Assembly (NCBI RefSeq): GCF_000772705.2
Contig: NZ_JSBW02000086.1
Location: forward strand, 62,001-126,000
DNA length: 64,000 nucleotides
Source: Xanthomonas vasicola
GTDB lineage: Bacteria > Pseudomonadota > Gammaproteobacteria > Xanthomonadales > Xanthomonadaceae
Reading direction: 5' to 3'
The notes beneath the pieces were generated by a model, which did no database searches, was not told the origin of the DNA, and saw only the letters and a program-made list of their open reading frames with translations. Shown one piece after another: positions 39,838-50,669 of the stretch. The position numbers and the translations under genes were made by a program. Every line of letters starts with the position of its first letter. Within the stretch, counting starts at the first letter, position 1.

Positions 39838-40466
39838 ATGCAGAGCAGCATTCAAGCGCGGTGGCATGTGGTTTGCGTGGGGTTTTGCATGCTGGCCTTG
39901 CTCGGGTGCACGCGTGCGGCGCCGGAACAACAGCCGCGCGCAACGCTGGAGCAGATGCATCAGGCGATCGAGGCATGCGAGATTGGCACTGCGATGGCGC
40001 CGGTGGCCGAGGACTTTGTCGGCGAAACCGGGCTGGACGCAGCAGGGTTACGGCGCTTGATGCAGGCGCAGATGCTGGGCAACGCACAGATCGGTGTGAC
40101 CATGGGGCCGGGGGGGCGGTCGATGTGGCGCTTCGCGGCGACACTGCCACGGTGCAGCTCACGGCGCTATTGACCGGCGGCAACGGCCGCTGGGTGCCTG
40201 ATCAGGCGCAAACCTACCAGGTCACCACCGGCTGGCGATTGCAGGGCAGCGACTGGCAGCTGTATCACGCGCAATGGGCGCCGGCAGGGCGCGGTAAGCG
40301 CGTCGACCGGCTGAAAGCGCCGATCGGAGCTGTGGGGCGCATGGTGGCATTGGTGATCGTGGTCGACCGCGATGGTGGTTTTGCTGCTCTCGTCACGTCG
40401 CCGATACTCGGCGCCAACACATGTTGGCGTGGAAGAGCATCCGGCCGAAATGCGCAGTGCCTGTAG
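39838..40466 (+). pseudogene. Lipoprotein gene broken in a run of seven G
   Basis: ATG 39838 opens a lipoprotein: MQSSIQARWHVVCVGFCMLA then LLGCTRAAP (lipobox LLGC). The frame ends wrongly at 40173 with an Arg/Ser-rich tail. After the G7 run at 40110-40116 a different frame gives a natural continuation, VDVALRGDTATVQLTALLTG and VTTGWRLQGSDWQLYHAQWA, running to a stop at 40466. Adding one G (or removing two) would join them. The domain resembles small nuclear-transport-factor-2-like export lipoproteins (ending GW....W....); this is a guess from the pattern. Inactivation, phase variation or sequencing error are all possible. Confidence 0.72.
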
Positions 40467-40590
40467 CGACGCCGATGTGTGGTGTTGGCGTGGAGGTGGA
40501 GCGCGTTTGCCGATTTGCAAGGCACGCTATTCGCAATCACCTGGCACCTTCTCGCAAGACGTGTTCGCGATGTGTTGTGATGGACTGAAA

Positions 40591-40620
40591 CACGACTCCC
40601 GCCGAGTGGCGGGAGTCGTG
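40591..40620. terminator. Perfect 13-bp hairpin downstream of rpfA
   Basis: CACGACTCCCGCC (40591-40603), loop GAGT, GGCGGGAGTCGTG (40608-40620). It lies 50 bp beyond the rpfA stop, between rpfA and the convergent lipoprotein gene, and can act in both directions. Confidence 0.8.
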
Positions 40621-40670
40621 CTGCATCCTTAGAACGCGATGCAGAGCGCGATGCACAACGCGCGCCGCGA

Positions 40671-43439
40671 TCATGCAGCCTTGCGCGCAGCCAGCTGACG
40701 CAGCACGTATTGCAGCAAACCGCCGTGCTTGAAGTACTCGACTTCCTTCGGGGTCAGCAGCAGCACCTTGACCTGGAACTGCTTGACGCTGCCGTCGGAC
40801 TTCTTTGCATCGACGGTGGCACGGCGGCTGGCGCCGTCCTGCAGGCCGCTGATGTCCAGCACTTCCGAGCCATCCAGCCCAAGCGTCTGTGCGTTCTCGT
40901 TTTCCAGGAACTGCAGCGGTAACACGCCCATGCCGACCAGGTTGGAGCGGTGGATGCGCTCGAAGCTTTCGGCGATCACTGCCTTGACCCCAAGCAGGTT
41001 GGTGCCCTTGGCCGCCCAGTCGCGCGAGGAGCCGGTGCCGTATTCCTTGCCGGCCAGCACCACCAGCGGCACGCCGTCGGCCTTGTACTTCATTGCGGCA
41101 TCGTAGATCGCCAGCTTTTCCGGCTGGCCGCCGTCGGCGGGGTAGTACAGCGTGTTGCCGCCTTCTTCACCGCCGAACATCAGGTTCTTGATGCGGATGT
41201 TGGCGAAGGTGCCGCGCACCATCACATCGTCGTTGCCGCGGCGGCTGCCGTAGCTGTTGAAGTCGGCCGGCTGCACGCCACGTTCCTGCAGGAAGCGGCC
41301 CGCCGGTGAATCCTTCTTGATGTTGCCGGCCGGCGAGATGTGGTCGGTGGTGATCGAGTCGCCGAACAGGCCCATGATGCGTGCGCTATGCACGTCATCC
41401 ACGTTGCCCACCTGCATGGTCATGCCGTCGAAGTAGGGCGGGTTCTTGATGTAGGTCGAGGCGGCGTCCCACTCGTACAGCGCGCCATCGGGCGAGGCGA
41501 TGGTGTTCCAGCGCGTGTCGCCCTTGAACACGTCGGCGTAGTTCTGCTTGAACATCTCCGGGCCGACGGTGGCGGCGATGGTGTCGCCGATTTCCTTGTT
41601 GCTCGGCCAGATGTCGCGTAGGTATACCGGCTGCCCGTCGCTGCCGGTGCCCAGCGGCTCGGTGGTGAGGTCGATGTCGGTAGTGCCGACGATGGCATAC
41701 GCCACCACCAACGGCGGCGAAGCCAGGTAATTCATTTTGACTTCGGGGTGCACGCGGCCTTCGAAGTTGCGGTTGCCCGACAACACCGATGTCACCACCA
41801 GATCGTCCTTGGCAATGGCCGCGGACACGTCTTCCGGCAGCGGGCCGGAGTTGCCGATGCAAGTGGTGCAGCCGTAGCCGACCACGTAGAAGCCCAGCTT
41901 TTCCAGGTCGGCGAGCACGCCGGCCTTGCTCAGGTAATCGGTGACCACGCGCGAACCCGGCCCGAGCGAGGTCTTGACCCACGGCTGCGCCTTCAAGCCC
42001 TTGGCTGCCGCATTACGCGCAAGCAAGCCGGCACCCAGCATCACTGCCGGGTTGGAGGTGTTGGTGCATGAAGTGATTGCGGCGATGACCACCGAGCCAT
42101 CGCGCAGCCGCCGACCGGCGCCGCTGGCACTGGCGCTTTCTGCCTGCGAGGCCTTGGCGCCAACGGCGGTGCCGCCGCCACCTTCGTTCTTGAGACGGTC
42201 TTCCTGCTTGAGATCGGTGAGTTTCTTGCTGCGGGCGTCGGCGAACGGCTTGAGGCTTTCGCGATAGTTGGACTGCATGTCTTCCAGCAGCACGCGGTCC
42301 TGCGGGCGCTTGGGCCCGGCCAGCGACGGCTTGACCTCAGCCATGTCCAGTTCCAGCGTGGCGCTGTACTGTGCCGGCGGGGTATTGGCGTCGTGCCACA
42401 GCCCTTGTGCCTTGGCATAGGCCTCGACCAGGGCAATCTGCTCCTCGCTGCGGCCGGACAGGCGCAGGTAGGTCAGCGATTCTTCGTCGACCGGGAAGAT
42501 GCCGCAGGTGGCACCGTATTCGGGGGCCATGTTGCCGATGGTGGCGCGGTCGGCCAGCGGCAAGTGTTGCAGGCCTTCACCGTAGAACTCGACGAATTTG
42601 CCCACCACGCCGGCCTTGCGCAGCATCTGAGTGACGGTGAGCACCAGGTCGGTCGCGGTCGCGCCTTCGGGCAGCTTGCCACTGAGCTTGAAGCCGACCA
42701 CCTGCGGAATCAGCATGGAGGAGGGCTGGCCCAGCATCGCGGCCTCTGCCTCGATGCCGCCGACGCCCCAGCCCAGCACGCCGATGCCGTTGATCATGGT
42801 GGTATGGCTATCGGTGCCGAACACGGTGTCGGGGTAGGCGACCAGGGTGCCGTCCTTGTCCGCGCTCATCACCACGCGCGCCAGGTTCTCCAGATTCACT
42901 TGGTGCACGATTCCGGTGTTGGGCGGCACCACCTTGAAATTTTCGAACGCCTTCTGGCCCCAACGCAGGAAGCCGTAACGTTCCTGGTTGCGCTGGAATT
43001 CGATCTTACCGTTGAGGTCGAGCGCGTCGGGCTTGCCGAACACGTCTACCTGCACCGAGTGGTCGATGACCAGTTCGGAGGGAATCTGCGGGTTGATCTG
43101 GTCGGCGTTGCCGCCCAGCTTGACCACCGCATCGCGCATCGCCGCCAGGTCGACCACGCAGGGCACGCCGGTGAAATCCTGCAGCACCACGCGCGCCGGC
43201 ATGAAGGCGATTTCGATATCGGGCTCGGCCTTCGGGTCCCACTTGGCGACTGCTTCGATGTGGTCCTTGCCGACGGTGACACCGCCGTCTTCGTGCCGGA
43301 GCAGGTTCTCCAGCAGGATCTTCATCGAGTAGGGCAGGTGGCCGATGTCGAAGCGTTCGCCCAGCTTCGGCAGGCTGTAATACTCATAGCGTTTGCCGTG
43401 GACCTCAAGCGAGGTGCGAGTGGAAAAGGAATCGCTCAT
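40671..43439 (-). CDS. rpfA: RpfA, aconitate hydratase A
   Basis: 922 residues. It is an AcnA/IRP-type aconitase converting citrate to isocitrate with a [4Fe-4S] cluster. Cluster cysteines are in [11 protein letters not shown] and [13 protein letters not shown]; the swivel domain has [16 protein letters not shown], with the substrate-binding Ser/Arg. In X. campestris rpfA is the major aconitase and was picked up as a regulator of extracellular enzymes and iron homeostasis. A Ala/Ser/Gly-rich insertion near residue 430 ([18 protein letters not shown]) is unusual for AcnA. It is divergent from the vapBC-acnB group. Confidence 0.97.
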   Translation of the reverse strand: MSDSFSTRTSLEVHGKRYEYYSLPKLGERFDIGHLPYSMKILLENLLRHEDGGVTVGKDHIEAVAKWDPKAEPDIEIAFMPARVVLQDFTGVPCVVDLAAMRDAVVKLGGNADQINPQIPSELVIDHSVQVDVFGKPDALDLNGKIEFQRNQERYGFLRWGQKAFENFKVVPPNTGIVHQVNLENLARVVMSADKDGTLVAYPDTVFGTDSHTTMINGIGVLGWGVGGIEAEAAMLGQPSSMLIPQVVGFKLSGKLPEGATATDLVLTVTQMLRKAGVVGKFVEFYGEGLQHLPLADRATIGNMAPEYGATCGIFPVDEESLTYLRLSGRSEEQIALVEAYAKAQGLWHDANTPPAQYSATLELDMAEVKPSLAGPKRPQDRVLLEDMQSNYRESLKPFADARSKKLTDLKQEDRLKNEGGGGTAVGAKASQAESASASGAGRRLRDGSVVIAAITSCTNTSNPAVMLGAGLLARNAAAKGLKAQPWVKTSLGPGSRVVTDYLSKAGVLADLEKLGFYVVGYGCTTCIGNSGPLPEDVSAAIAKDDLVVTSVLSGNRNFEGRVHPEVKMNYLASPPLVVAYAIVGTTDIDLTTEPLGTGSDGQPVYLRDIWPSNKEIGDTIAATVGPEMFKQNYADVFKGDTRWNTIASPDGALYEWDAASTYIKNPPYFDGMTMQVGNVDDVHSARIMGLFGDSITTDHISPAGNIKKDSPAGRFLQERGVQPADFNSYGSRRGNDDVMVRGTFANIRIKNLMFGGEEGGNTLYYPADGGQPEKLAIYDAAMKYKADGVPLVVLAGKEYGTGSSRDWAAKGTNLLGVKAVIAESFERIHRSNLVGMGVLPLQFLENENAQTLGLDGSEVLDISGLQDGASRRATVDAKKSDGSVKQFQVKVLLLTPKEVEYFKHGGLLQYVLRQLAARKAA

Positions 43440-43586
43440 GCGTCACTCCTATGGCGTCGAAGGCTTTAGGTAGGCGCTCATTCTGAGTGATTCAGTGTGT
43501 ACGCACGGTGTGTCTAAGCCGATCTGCCAACTTGAGTACGACAGTGCAAGTACGTATCATGTGCGCATACTTTCTGGAGCATGCTC
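43440..43586. other. Divergent promoter region rpfA / vapB-like
   Basis: 147 bp between the rpfA start and the antitoxin start. It must hold both promoters. A GTACGCAC/AAGTACGTA-rich stretch (43497-43562) with the partial palindrome AGTACGACAGTGCAAGTACG could be an operator for the AbrB-type antitoxin; no firm -35/-10 was assigned. Confidence 0.4.
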
Positions 43587-43835
43587 ATGGAAGCCACAGT
43601 TGCCGAACGCGGACAGATCACCCTGCCCAAGGCGGTGCGCGATGCCTTGGGCCTGACCAAGGGCACCACCCTGAAGATCGAGCTTGACGGCGGGCGCATT
43701 ATCCTGCGTAAGGACGTCAGCGAGGCGCTGCGCAAGGTGCGCGGCAAGTTCAAGCTGGTCGATGGCCTGACCAGCACCGATGCCGCCATGCGCGTCATCC
43801 GTGGCCGTGCCCCCGGAGACCCGTTCGACCCATGA
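43587..43835 (+). CDS. AbrB/MazE-fold antitoxin (VapB-like)
   Basis: 82 residues from MEATVAERGQITLPKAVRDA (GGAG 7 nt before ATG 43587; ATG 43581 is too close to the ribosome site). The N-terminal swapped-hairpin SpoVT/AbrB DNA-binding motif GQITLPKAVRDALGLTKGT is followed by a C-terminal tail rich in charged and small residues that would block the toxin. It ends 10 bp before the PIN-domain toxin gene. Expected to autorepress the pair. Confidence 0.88.
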   Translation: MEATVAERGQITLPKAVRDALGLTKGTTLKIELDGGRIILRKDVSEALRKVRGKFKLVDGLTSTDAAMRVIRGRAPGDPFDP

Positions 43836-43845
43836 TTGTCAACCA

Positions 43846-44256
43846 ATGATCGCTTTGGATTCCTCGGTCCTGCTGGACATCCTGATCGGCGACCCGGTCT
43901 ATGGCGAAGTGTCGGAGATCTGCATCGGCGACGCGTTGGCGCGTGACGAAGTGGTGGTCTGCGACGCCGTGGTGGCTGAGGTGCTGGCCATGCTCGACAC
44001 CCAGGTCGACCTGATGGAAACCCTGGCCTCGATCGGCGTGCGCTACGAGGCCACCCAGGAAGCGGCGGCAGTGCGCGCCGGCCATATGAACAAGCGCTTC
44101 CGCGCACGCGGCGGCAAGCGCGAGCGGGTGGTGGCCGACTTTCTGATCGGCGCTCACGCGATGCTCCAGTGCGACGGGTTGATTACCCGCGACGAGGGCT
44201 TCTTCCGCGATTATTTCAAGGGTTTGAAGATCGTCGTTCCCAAACCCGCACCCTGA
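43846..44256 (+). CDS. PIN-domain ribonuclease toxin (VapC-like)
   Basis: 136 residues from [16 protein letters not shown]. The PIN fold acidic residues are present: Asp5 in [10 protein letters not shown], Glu in [11 protein letters not shown], Asp in [12 protein letters not shown] and Asp in [13 protein letters not shown]. VapC toxins cleave tRNA or rRNA in a Mg-dependent way. The gene begins 10 bp after the antitoxin, and acnB starts 52 bp after it on the same strand, so the module is wedged between the two aconitase genes. Confidence 0.88.
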   Translation: MIALDSSVLLDILIGDPVYGEVSEICIGDALARDEVVVCDAVVAEVLAMLDTQVDLMETLASIGVRYEATQEAAAVRAGHMNKRFRARGGKRERVVADFLIGAHAMLQCDGLITRDEGFFRDYFKGLKIVVPKPAP

Positions 44257-44308
44257 TCCACGTTTCGCGTCTTACCACCTTCACCGCTGTCTTTTTTGGA
44301 GAACCCGC

Positions 44309-46900
44309 ATGTTGGAAGCCTATCGCCACCACGTTGCAGAGCGCGCTGCGCTCGGTATCCCGCCGCTGCCGCTGACCGCGCAGCAGACCGCCGAGGTCAT
44401 CGAGCTGCTCAAGGCCCCGCCTGCGGGTGAAGAGGAGTTCCTGGTCGAACTGCTCAGCCAGCGGGTGCCGGCCGGCGTCGACGATGCCGCCAAGGTCAAG
44501 GCCTCGTACCTGGCCGCGGTGGCCTTCGGCACCGAGACCACCGCACTGATCAGCCCCACGCGCGCCACCGAGCTGCTCGGCACCATGCTGGGTGGCTACA
44601 ACATCCAGCCGTTGATCGACCTGCTGGACAACGCCGAACTGGGCGCCACCGCTGCCGAAGCGCTCAAGCACACCTTGCTGGTGTTCGATGCGTTCCACGA
44701 CGTGCAGGAAAAGGCCGAAGCCGGTAACGCGCACGCCAAGTCCGTGCTGCAGAGCTGGGCCGATGCCGAGTGGTTCACCAGCAAGCCGGAAGTGCCGCAG
44801 AGCATGACCGTCACCGTGTTCAAGGTGCCGGGCGAAACCAATACCGACGACCTGTCGCCGGCACCGGATGCGACCACCCGCCCGGACATCCCGCTGCACG
44901 CGCTGGCGATGCTGAAGAACAAGCGCGATGGCGCGGCGTTCGAGCCGGAAGAAGACGGCAAGCGTGGCCCGATCCAGGCCATTGCCGACCTCAAGGACAA
45001 GGGCCATCTGGTCGCCTACGTGGGCGACGTGGTCGGTACCGGTTCCTCGCGCAAGTCGGCGACCAACTCGGTGCTGTGGTGGACCGGCGAAGACATTCCG
45101 TACATCCCCAACAAGCGCTTCGGCGGCGTCTGCTTGGGTTCGAAGATCGCGCCGATCTTCTACAACACCATGGAAGACGCCGGCGCCCTGCCGATCGAAC
45201 TGGACGTGTCGCAAATGGAGCACGGCGACGTGGTCGAGCTGCGTCCGTACGACGGCAAGGCACTCAAGAACGGGCAGGTGATCGCCGAGTTCGCGATGAA
45301 GTCGGACGTGCTGTTCGATGAAGTGCGCGCCGGTGGCCGCATTCCGCTGATCGTCGGCCGTGGTCTCACCGCCAAGGCGCGCGAATTCCTGGGCCTGCCG
45401 GCCTCGGACCTGTTCCGTCTGCCGATGGACCCGCCGGACACCGGTAAGGGCTTCTCGCTGGCGCAAAAGATGGTTGGCCGGGCCTGCGGGTTGCCGGAAG
45501 GCCAGGGCATGCGCCCAGGCACCTATTGCGAGCCGAAGATGACCTCGGTGGGATCGCAGGACACCACCGGCCCGATGACCCGCGACGAGCTGAAAGATCT
45601 GGCCTGCCTGGGCTTCTCGGCCGACCTGGTGATGCAGTCGTTCTGCCACACCGCCGCATACCCGAAGCCGGTCGACGTCAAGACCCACCACACGCTGCCG
45701 GAATTCATCTCCACCCGTGGTGGCGTCTCGCTGCGTCCGGGCGACGGCGTGATCCACAGCTGGCTCAATCGCATGCTGCTGCCCGACACCGTCGGCACCG
45801 GCGGCGACTCGCACACCCGTTTCCCGATCGGCATTTCGTTCCCGGCCGGCTCCGGCCTGGTCGCCTTCGCAGCCGCCACCGGGGTGATGCCGCTGGACAT
45901 GCCCGAGAGCGTACTGGTGCGCTTCAAGGGCGAAATGCAGCCGGGCGTGACCTTGCGTGATCTGGTCAATGCGATCCCGCTGTACGCGATCAAGGACGGT
46001 CTGTTGACCGTGGCCAAGCAGGGCAAGAAGAACATCTTCTCCGGCCGCATCCTGGAAATTGAAGGCTTGCCGAATCTGAAGGTGGAGCAGGCGTTCGAAC
46101 TGTCCGATGCCTCGGCCGAGCGTTCGGCGGCCGGTTGCACCGTGCACCTGGATAAAGCACCGATCGTCGAATACCTGACCAGCAACATCACCCTGCTGCG
46201 CTGGATGAACGCCGAAGGCTATGCCGACGCGCGCACCCTGGGCCGCCGCATCAAGAAGATGGAAGAGTGGCTTGCCGACCCGCAGCTGCTGCAGCCCGAC
46301 GCCGACGCCGAATACGCCGCGGTCATCGAGATCGACCTGGCCGACATCCACGAGCCGATCGTGGCGTGCCCGAACGACCCGGACGACGTCAAGACGCTGT
46401 CTGAAGTAGCCGGTGCGGCCATCGACGAAGTGTTCATCGGTTCGTGCATGACCAACATCGGTCACTTCCGTGCTGCTGCCAAGTTGCTGGAAGGCAAGCG
46501 CGATATCCCGACCCGCTTGTGGGTGGCACCGCCGACCAAGATGGATGCGTCCGAACTCACCAAGGAAGGCCATTACGGCACCTTCGGTGCGGCCGGCGCG
46601 CGCATGGAAATGCCGGGCTGCTCGCTGTGCATGGGCAACCAGGCCCAGGCACGTGAGGGCGCCACGGTGTTCTCCACCTCCACGCGTAACTTCCCCAACC
46701 GCTTGGGCCGCAACACCAACGTGTACCTGGGCTCGGCGGAACTGGCGGCGATCTGCTCGCGCCTGGGCCGCATCCCGACCAAGGACGAGTACATGGCCGA
46801 TGTGGGCGTGATCAAGACCAGTGGCGACCAGATCTATCGCTACATGAACTTCGATCAGATCCAGGAGTATCAGGACATGGCGGACACTGTCGCAGCCTGA
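44309..46900 (+). CDS. acnB: Bifunctional aconitate hydratase 2 / 2-methylisocitrate dehydratase
   Basis: 863 residues, the AcnB length, with GGAG 8 nt before ATG. The N-terminal HEAT-like domain ([20 protein letters not shown]) and the swivel domain ([18 protein letters not shown]) precede the catalytic core with cluster cysteines in [17 protein letters not shown] and [12 protein letters not shown]. It is the second aconitase here besides RpfA; in other bacteria AcnB serves the growing-phase TCA cycle and AcnA stress conditions. Followed by a strong terminator. Confidence 0.98.
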   Translation: MLEAYRHHVAERAALGIPPLPLTAQQTAEVIELLKAPPAGEEEFLVELLSQRVPAGVDDAAKVKASYLAAVAFGTETTALISPTRATELLGTMLGGYNIQPLIDLLDNAELGATAAEALKHTLLVFDAFHDVQEKAEAGNAHAKSVLQSWADAEWFTSKPEVPQSMTVTVFKVPGETNTDDLSPAPDATTRPDIPLHALAMLKNKRDGAAFEPEEDGKRGPIQAIADLKDKGHLVAYVGDVVGTGSSRKSATNSVLWWTGEDIPYIPNKRFGGVCLGSKIAPIFYNTMEDAGALPIELDVSQMEHGDVVELRPYDGKALKNGQVIAEFAMKSDVLFDEVRAGGRIPLIVGRGLTAKAREFLGLPASDLFRLPMDPPDTGKGFSLAQKMVGRACGLPEGQGMRPGTYCEPKMTSVGSQDTTGPMTRDELKDLACLGFSADLVMQSFCHTAAYPKPVDVKTHHTLPEFISTRGGVSLRPGDGVIHSWLNRMLLPDTVGTGGDSHTRFPIGISFPAGSGLVAFAAATGVMPLDMPESVLVRFKGEMQPGVTLRDLVNAIPLYAIKDGLLTVAKQGKKNIFSGRILEIEGLPNLKVEQAFELSDASAERSAAGCTVHLDKAPIVEYLTSNITLLRWMNAEGYADARTLGRRIKKMEEWLADPQLLQPDADAEYAAVIEIDLADIHEPIVACPNDPDDVKTLSEVAGAAIDEVFIGSCMTNIGHFRAAAKLLEGKRDIPTRLWVAPPTKMDASELTKEGHYGTFGAAGARMEMPGCSLCMGNQAQAREGATVFSTSTRNFPNRLGRNTNVYLGSAELAAICSRLGRIPTKDEYMADVGVIKTSGDQIYRYMNFDQIQEYQDMADTVAA

Positions 46901-46921
46901 TTCGCCGCTGCTCTGTTGTCC

Positions 46922-46950
46922 CGAAATGCCCGGCACTGTCGGGCATTTCG
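46922..46950 (+). terminator. Intrinsic terminator of acnB
   Basis: CGAAATGCCCG (46922-46932), 7-nt loop, CGGGCATTTCG (46940-46950), then CTTTTC. It starts 21 bp after the acnB stop. Confidence 0.88.
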
Positions 46951-47086
46951 CTTTTCGGGCAATTACTTCGTGTTTTCACCGCGATGCCGGGTGTCAAAGC
47001 AAATACCAGCTGACTGGATTGTGGCATTGCAACAAAAATCTGAAGTCCCCGCGTCTAGAGTCCGGCCGCTCTACCACTGCCCGTTG

Positions 47087-47908
47087 ATGCCCATGCCTAC
47101 TTGCACAATTTCCGGTCAGACGTTGCACTACACGCAACACGGCCAAGGGTTTCCGATTTTGCTTGGTCACAGTTATCTGTGGGACGCGGCGATGTGGGAG
47201 CCGCAGATTCGGTCGCTGTCGCAGCATTACCAGGTGATCGTTCCCGAGCTGTGGGGGCATGGGCAATCAGACCCATTGCCGGCCGGCACGCAGACCGTGG
47301 GGCATCTTGCCGATCAGATGCTGGCGCTGCTGGATGCGCTGGAGCTTCCGCAATGCGCGGTGGTGGGTCTGTCGGTCGGTGGCATGTGGGGCGCGGAGTT
47401 GGCCATGCGCGCGCCGGAGCGAGTGCGCAGCCTGGTGTTGATGGACACCTTTATGGGTGCCGAATCGCAGGCGGCGCGCACGCGCTACTTTGCGTTGCTC
47501 AATGCGATCGATGCGGCGGGGCAGGTGACGCCGGAATTGGTCGAGGCGATCGTGCCGCTGTTTTTCCGTGCCGATATCGATCTGCAATCCGCGTTGCCGG
47601 CGGCGTTCGCGCAGCGTCTGGCGGCGATGACGTCGGAGCAGTTGCGTGCGTCGATCGTGCCACTAGGGCGGTTGATCTTCGGGCGCGACGATCGGCTCGA
47701 AACACTGGCAGCGCTCAACCCTGCCAACACGTTCCTGCTCGCTGGCGAATACGACGTTCCGCGCCCGCCGGAAGAGTTGTGGATGATGGCCGAGGTGATC
47801 GGCTGCGATTACGAACTGGTGCCCGATGCCGGGCATATCGCATCGCTGGAAAATCCGGCATTCGTCAATGCGCAGCTGTTGGGATGGTTGAAGCGCACGT
47901 TGCAGTGA
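47087..47908 (+). CDS. Alpha/beta-fold hydrolase
   Basis: 273 residues from MPMPTCTISGQTLHY (47087; ATG 47093 equally possible). Alpha/beta hydrolase features: LLGHSYLWDAAMWEPQ (oxyanion region), nucleophile elbow GLSVGGMWGAELA with the catalytic Ser, Asp in LLAGEYDVPRPPE and the final His in PDAGHIASLENP. It resembles 3-oxoadipate enol-lactonase and related small esterases; substrate unknown. A longer frame exists upstream (46916) but overlaps the acnB terminator, so it is rejected. Confidence 0.85.
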   Translation: MPMPTCTISGQTLHYTQHGQGFPILLGHSYLWDAAMWEPQIRSLSQHYQVIVPELWGHGQSDPLPAGTQTVGHLADQMLALLDALELPQCAVVGLSVGGMWGAELAMRAPERVRSLVLMDTFMGAESQAARTRYFALLNAIDAAGQVTPELVEAIVPLFFRADIDLQSALPAAFAQRLAAMTSEQLRASIVPLGRLIFGRDDRLETLAALNPANTFLLAGEYDVPRPPEELWMMAEVIGCDYELVPDAGHIASLENPAFVNAQLLGWLKRTLQ

Positions 47909-48305
47909 GGCTGAGTGCTGGCATGACTGCTAAGAGGAGCGCTTGAGGGCATTGCCAGCAGTCGGATCAGCTAACCAACCCTTGGGGCAAAAGCTTGATT
48001 AGGCGCGTGCGCAGTGCCCTCACTGCTCGCGGGACACGCTGTGAACCAGTCCATGGGGGGCTCGTTGGCGGCATCCATGCCGCCAACGGTCCCGCAATCG
48101 GCGAGGGCACCGCGCCAGACAGTTTGCAGGTGGCTTCTTGAAGCGCGAGAACACCGCGTCGAGCAGTCTGCTGCCCGCTCTATTCAAAGCTACGCACGGG
48201 GTCCCACGATGGTAGGTGGGCATTGGTGATTCTGTATGTGGTGTCCATGCCGCACTGAGTAACAATGCACCAGCCTGATCGCCACGAGGTCGTTTATCAG
48301 TCGCG
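47909..48305. repeat. Gene-free region holding dispersed repeat, copy A2
   Basis: Positions 48014-48194 form the second copy of the ~170-bp repeat described at 26097-26264, same orientation, starting TGCCCTCACTGCTCGCGGG and ending CTATTCAAAGCTACGCACG. The flanks 47909-48013 and 48195-48305 show no gene. It separates two convergent genes. Confidence 0.75.
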
Positions 48306-50663
48306 CTATGGCTGCGCGCCCAGCCATGCTTCCAGCGCTGCGGCCGGCAGCGGCCGCGAGAACAGGTAGCCTTGCAGCACTTCGCAGCCCAGATCGGCGA
48401 GAAACAGGCGCTGTGCTTCGTTTTCTACGCCTTCGGCCACCACGTGCTTGCGCAGGTGTTCGCCGATGCGCAATACCGAGGTGGTGAGTGCGCGCGCGTC
48501 TTCGCTGTGTTCGATATCACGGACGAAGCTCATGTCCAGTTTGAGTTCGTCGATTGGCAGGCGATGCAAATGGCTCAGGCTGGAATAGCCGGTACCGAAA
48601 TCGTCCAGCGACAGCGAGATGCCGGCTTCGCGAATGGCATGCAGGTTTTCCAGCACGCCCGGTTGCCCGGACAGCATCACGCTTTCGGTCAGTTCCAGGG
48701 TCAGGTCGGAGGGCTGTACGCCCATGTCGGCAATGAGCTGGAGCAGATCCGACAGCATGCGCGGGCTTTCGAAACCACTGGCCGACAGATTCACCGAGAC
48801 GCGTGCCACCGGCACGCCACGCTGACGCCAGTCGGCGACCTGCTGGCACGCGCTGCGCAGTACCCACGCATTGATCTGCGGCATCATGCCTTGCTCTTCG
48901 GCCACCGGTAAGAACCGCGCCGGTGACACTGCGCCCAATTGCGGATGATTCCAGCGCAGCAGCGCTTCCACGCCATACAACGTGTGCGGCGCGGCGCTGT
49001 GCATCTGCGGTTGGTAATGCAGTTGCAGCTGATGGCGGCCGATGGCCTGGCGCAGCTCCGCTTCCAGCGCAACGCGTTCTTGCGCCATGCGGTTCATGTC
49101 GGAACTGAAGAAACGGAAACGCCCACCGCCTTCTTTCTTGGCGCGGTTCATCGCCAGATCGGCGTGGCGCAACAGGATGTTGATCTCGCGGCCATCCTCG
49201 GGAAACATCGCCACGCCGATACTGGCTGACGGATGCACGGTCATATGGCCCACCGGCAGCGGGCTAGCGATGCTGACCAACAAACGCTCGGCGGCGGCAC
49301 TGGCTTGCTCGGCACTGCACTGCGGCAGTGCAAGTGCGAATTCGTCGCCTGACAGGCGCGCCAGCATCGCTGTGGCAGTGAGTTGGTCGTTGATGCGCAG
49401 GGCGATGTCGCGCAACAGACCGTCGCCTGCGGCATGACCCTGGCTATCGTTGATGAGTTTGAAACGATCGATGTTGATGAACATCAATGCCGCCGGTTCG
49501 CCGGCGTATTCGGCCTGCGTCAGTGCTTGCTCTGCGCGCGCGCTGAACATGATGCGATTCGGCAGGCCGGTGAGCGTGTCGTAGAACGCTAATTGATGCA
49601 CGCGCTGGCGGATCTGCTCGCGCTCCAGCGCCAGCGTGCACAGTTGTTGGCACCAATCGGAGAGCCGCATGTGCCAGGCATCGGCACGTTGCGGCTTGCG
49701 GTAGTACAGCGCGAAGGTGCCGAGCACGCGTGCGCTGTTGGAGCGGATCGGCATACTCCAGCAGGCGTGCAGGCCCCATGACAACAGCGTGTCGCGATAC
49801 GGTTCGAACAATGAGTCGGTGGCGATGTCTTCCACCATCACCGCGCGACCGCGCCAGGCCGCGGTGCCGCAGGCGCCCGCGGCCGGGCCGATCTTCAAGC
49901 CGTTGACCGCATCGGCGTATTCGGGCGGCAGGCTGGGCGCAGCCAGCGAATGCAGGCGGCCTTGATTGTCTGCGCTCATCACCGTGGCCAGCACGTCCGG
50001 TGCGATGCGTTCGACCTCGGTGCAAATGAGCGTCATCACCTCGATCAACGGGCGTTCCTGCACCAGAGCTTCCAGCACGCGGTGCTGCAATATCTCGTGC
50101 ATCTTGGTGTCGGTGATGTCGGTCAGCACGGCCACATAATGCGAAGGAGCGTGGTTGGCGTCGTAGATCGGGTTGAAGTTCAGCGAGATCCACAGCGGGG
50201 TGCCGTCCTTGCGGTACACCAGCAGGTCGGCGCGGGTGTGCTGCAAGGCATCAGCGCTCTCGCGCACACGGGCGACTTCGCTCTGGTCGCTCTGCGCGCG
50301 GGTCAGTACGTCCGAGGGACGTAGACCGACCACTTCGGCTTCGGTGTAGCCGAACATGCGCTGGAAACCGTCGTTGGCATACAGCATGCGCGATTGCAGA
50401 TCGCAGATGAGAATGGCGCTGCTGCTGCCATCCAGCGCTTCGGCCAGCAGGCGCGAACGGCGCTGCTCAGGCTGTTCGCCGGCCTTGGCCATGCCGGCAG
50501 TGACCGGGCCGGGTCTGACCAGGTCGTGGCTTGGCGTGTTCGCATGTACCGGCTCAGCCGTCCCCTGCGTACGATCGACCGCCGCGTCCGCAGCAGCGCC
50601 CGTCGCGCTTCCCGGTGTCAGCGGAAGCGTCGGGTCGCTCGGGTGCGAGGGATGCGCGGCCAT
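48306..50663 (-). CDS. PAS-GAF-GGDEF-EAL cyclic di-GMP turnover protein
   Basis: 785 residues, soluble. A Pro/Ala-rich N-terminus is followed by a PAS domain (~75-190, FQRMFGYTEAEVVG and LVYRKDGTPLWISLNFNPI), a GAF domain (~200-345, GACGTAAWRGRAVMVEDIAT), a GGDEF domain whose signature reads SGDEF (LARLSGDEFALAL) and an EAL domain with YGVEALLRW, DDFGTGYSSLSHLH, KLDMSFV, EGVENEAQ and QGYLFSRPL. The EAL residues look catalytically complete; the SGDEF change leaves cyclase activity uncertain. It starts 6 bp after cheB and ends the chemotaxis operon, linking receptor methylation with cyclic di-GMP. It may be what X. campestris literature calls rpfI, but I cannot confirm that. Confidence 0.9.
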   Translation of the reverse strand: MAAHPSHPSDPTLPLTPGSATGAAADAAVDRTQGTAEPVHANTPSHDLVRPGPVTAGMAKAGEQPEQRRSRLLAEALDGSSSAILICDLQSRMLYANDGFQRMFGYTEAEVVGLRPSDVLTRAQSDQSEVARVRESADALQHTRADLLVYRKDGTPLWISLNFNPIYDANHAPSHYVAVLTDITDTKMHEILQHRVLEALVQERPLIEVMTLICTEVERIAPDVLATVMSADNQGRLHSLAAPSLPPEYADAVNGLKIGPAAGACGTAAWRGRAVMVEDIATDSLFEPYRDTLLSWGLHACWSMPIRSNSARVLGTFALYYRKPQRADAWHMRLSDWCQQLCTLALEREQIRQRVHQLAFYDTLTGLPNRIMFSARAEQALTQAEYAGEPAALMFINIDRFKLINDSQGHAAGDGLLRDIALRINDQLTATAMLARLSGDEFALALPQCSAEQASAAAERLLVSIASPLPVGHMTVHPSASIGVAMFPEDGREINILLRHADLAMNRAKKEGGGRFRFFSSDMNRMAQERVALEAELRQAIGRHQLQLHYQPQMHSAAPHTLYGVEALLRWNHPQLGAVSPARFLPVAEEQGMMPQINAWVLRSACQQVADWRQRGVPVARVSVNLSASGFESPRMLSDLLQLIADMGVQPSDLTLELTESVMLSGQPGVLENLHAIREAGISLSLDDFGTGYSSLSHLHRLPIDELKLDMSFVRDIEHSEDARALTTSVLRIGEHLRKHVVAEGVENEAQRLFLADLGCEVLQGYLFSRPLPAAALEAWLGAQP

Positions 50664-50669
50664 GCGGGC

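Noticed and set aside
44216-46936. 906-residue open frame antisense to acnB
   Set aside because: It is the shadow of a highly biased GC-rich coding frame; composition is His/Arg/Gln/Gly-rich without domains, while the plus strand encodes a full AcnB.
46916-47086. N-terminal extension of the alpha/beta hydrolase
   Set aside because: The extension overlaps the acnB terminator and has no resemblance to the hydrolase family.
48372-48911. Plus-strand frames opposite the EAL domain
   Set aside because: No domain, biased composition, complete overlap with a well-conserved gene.
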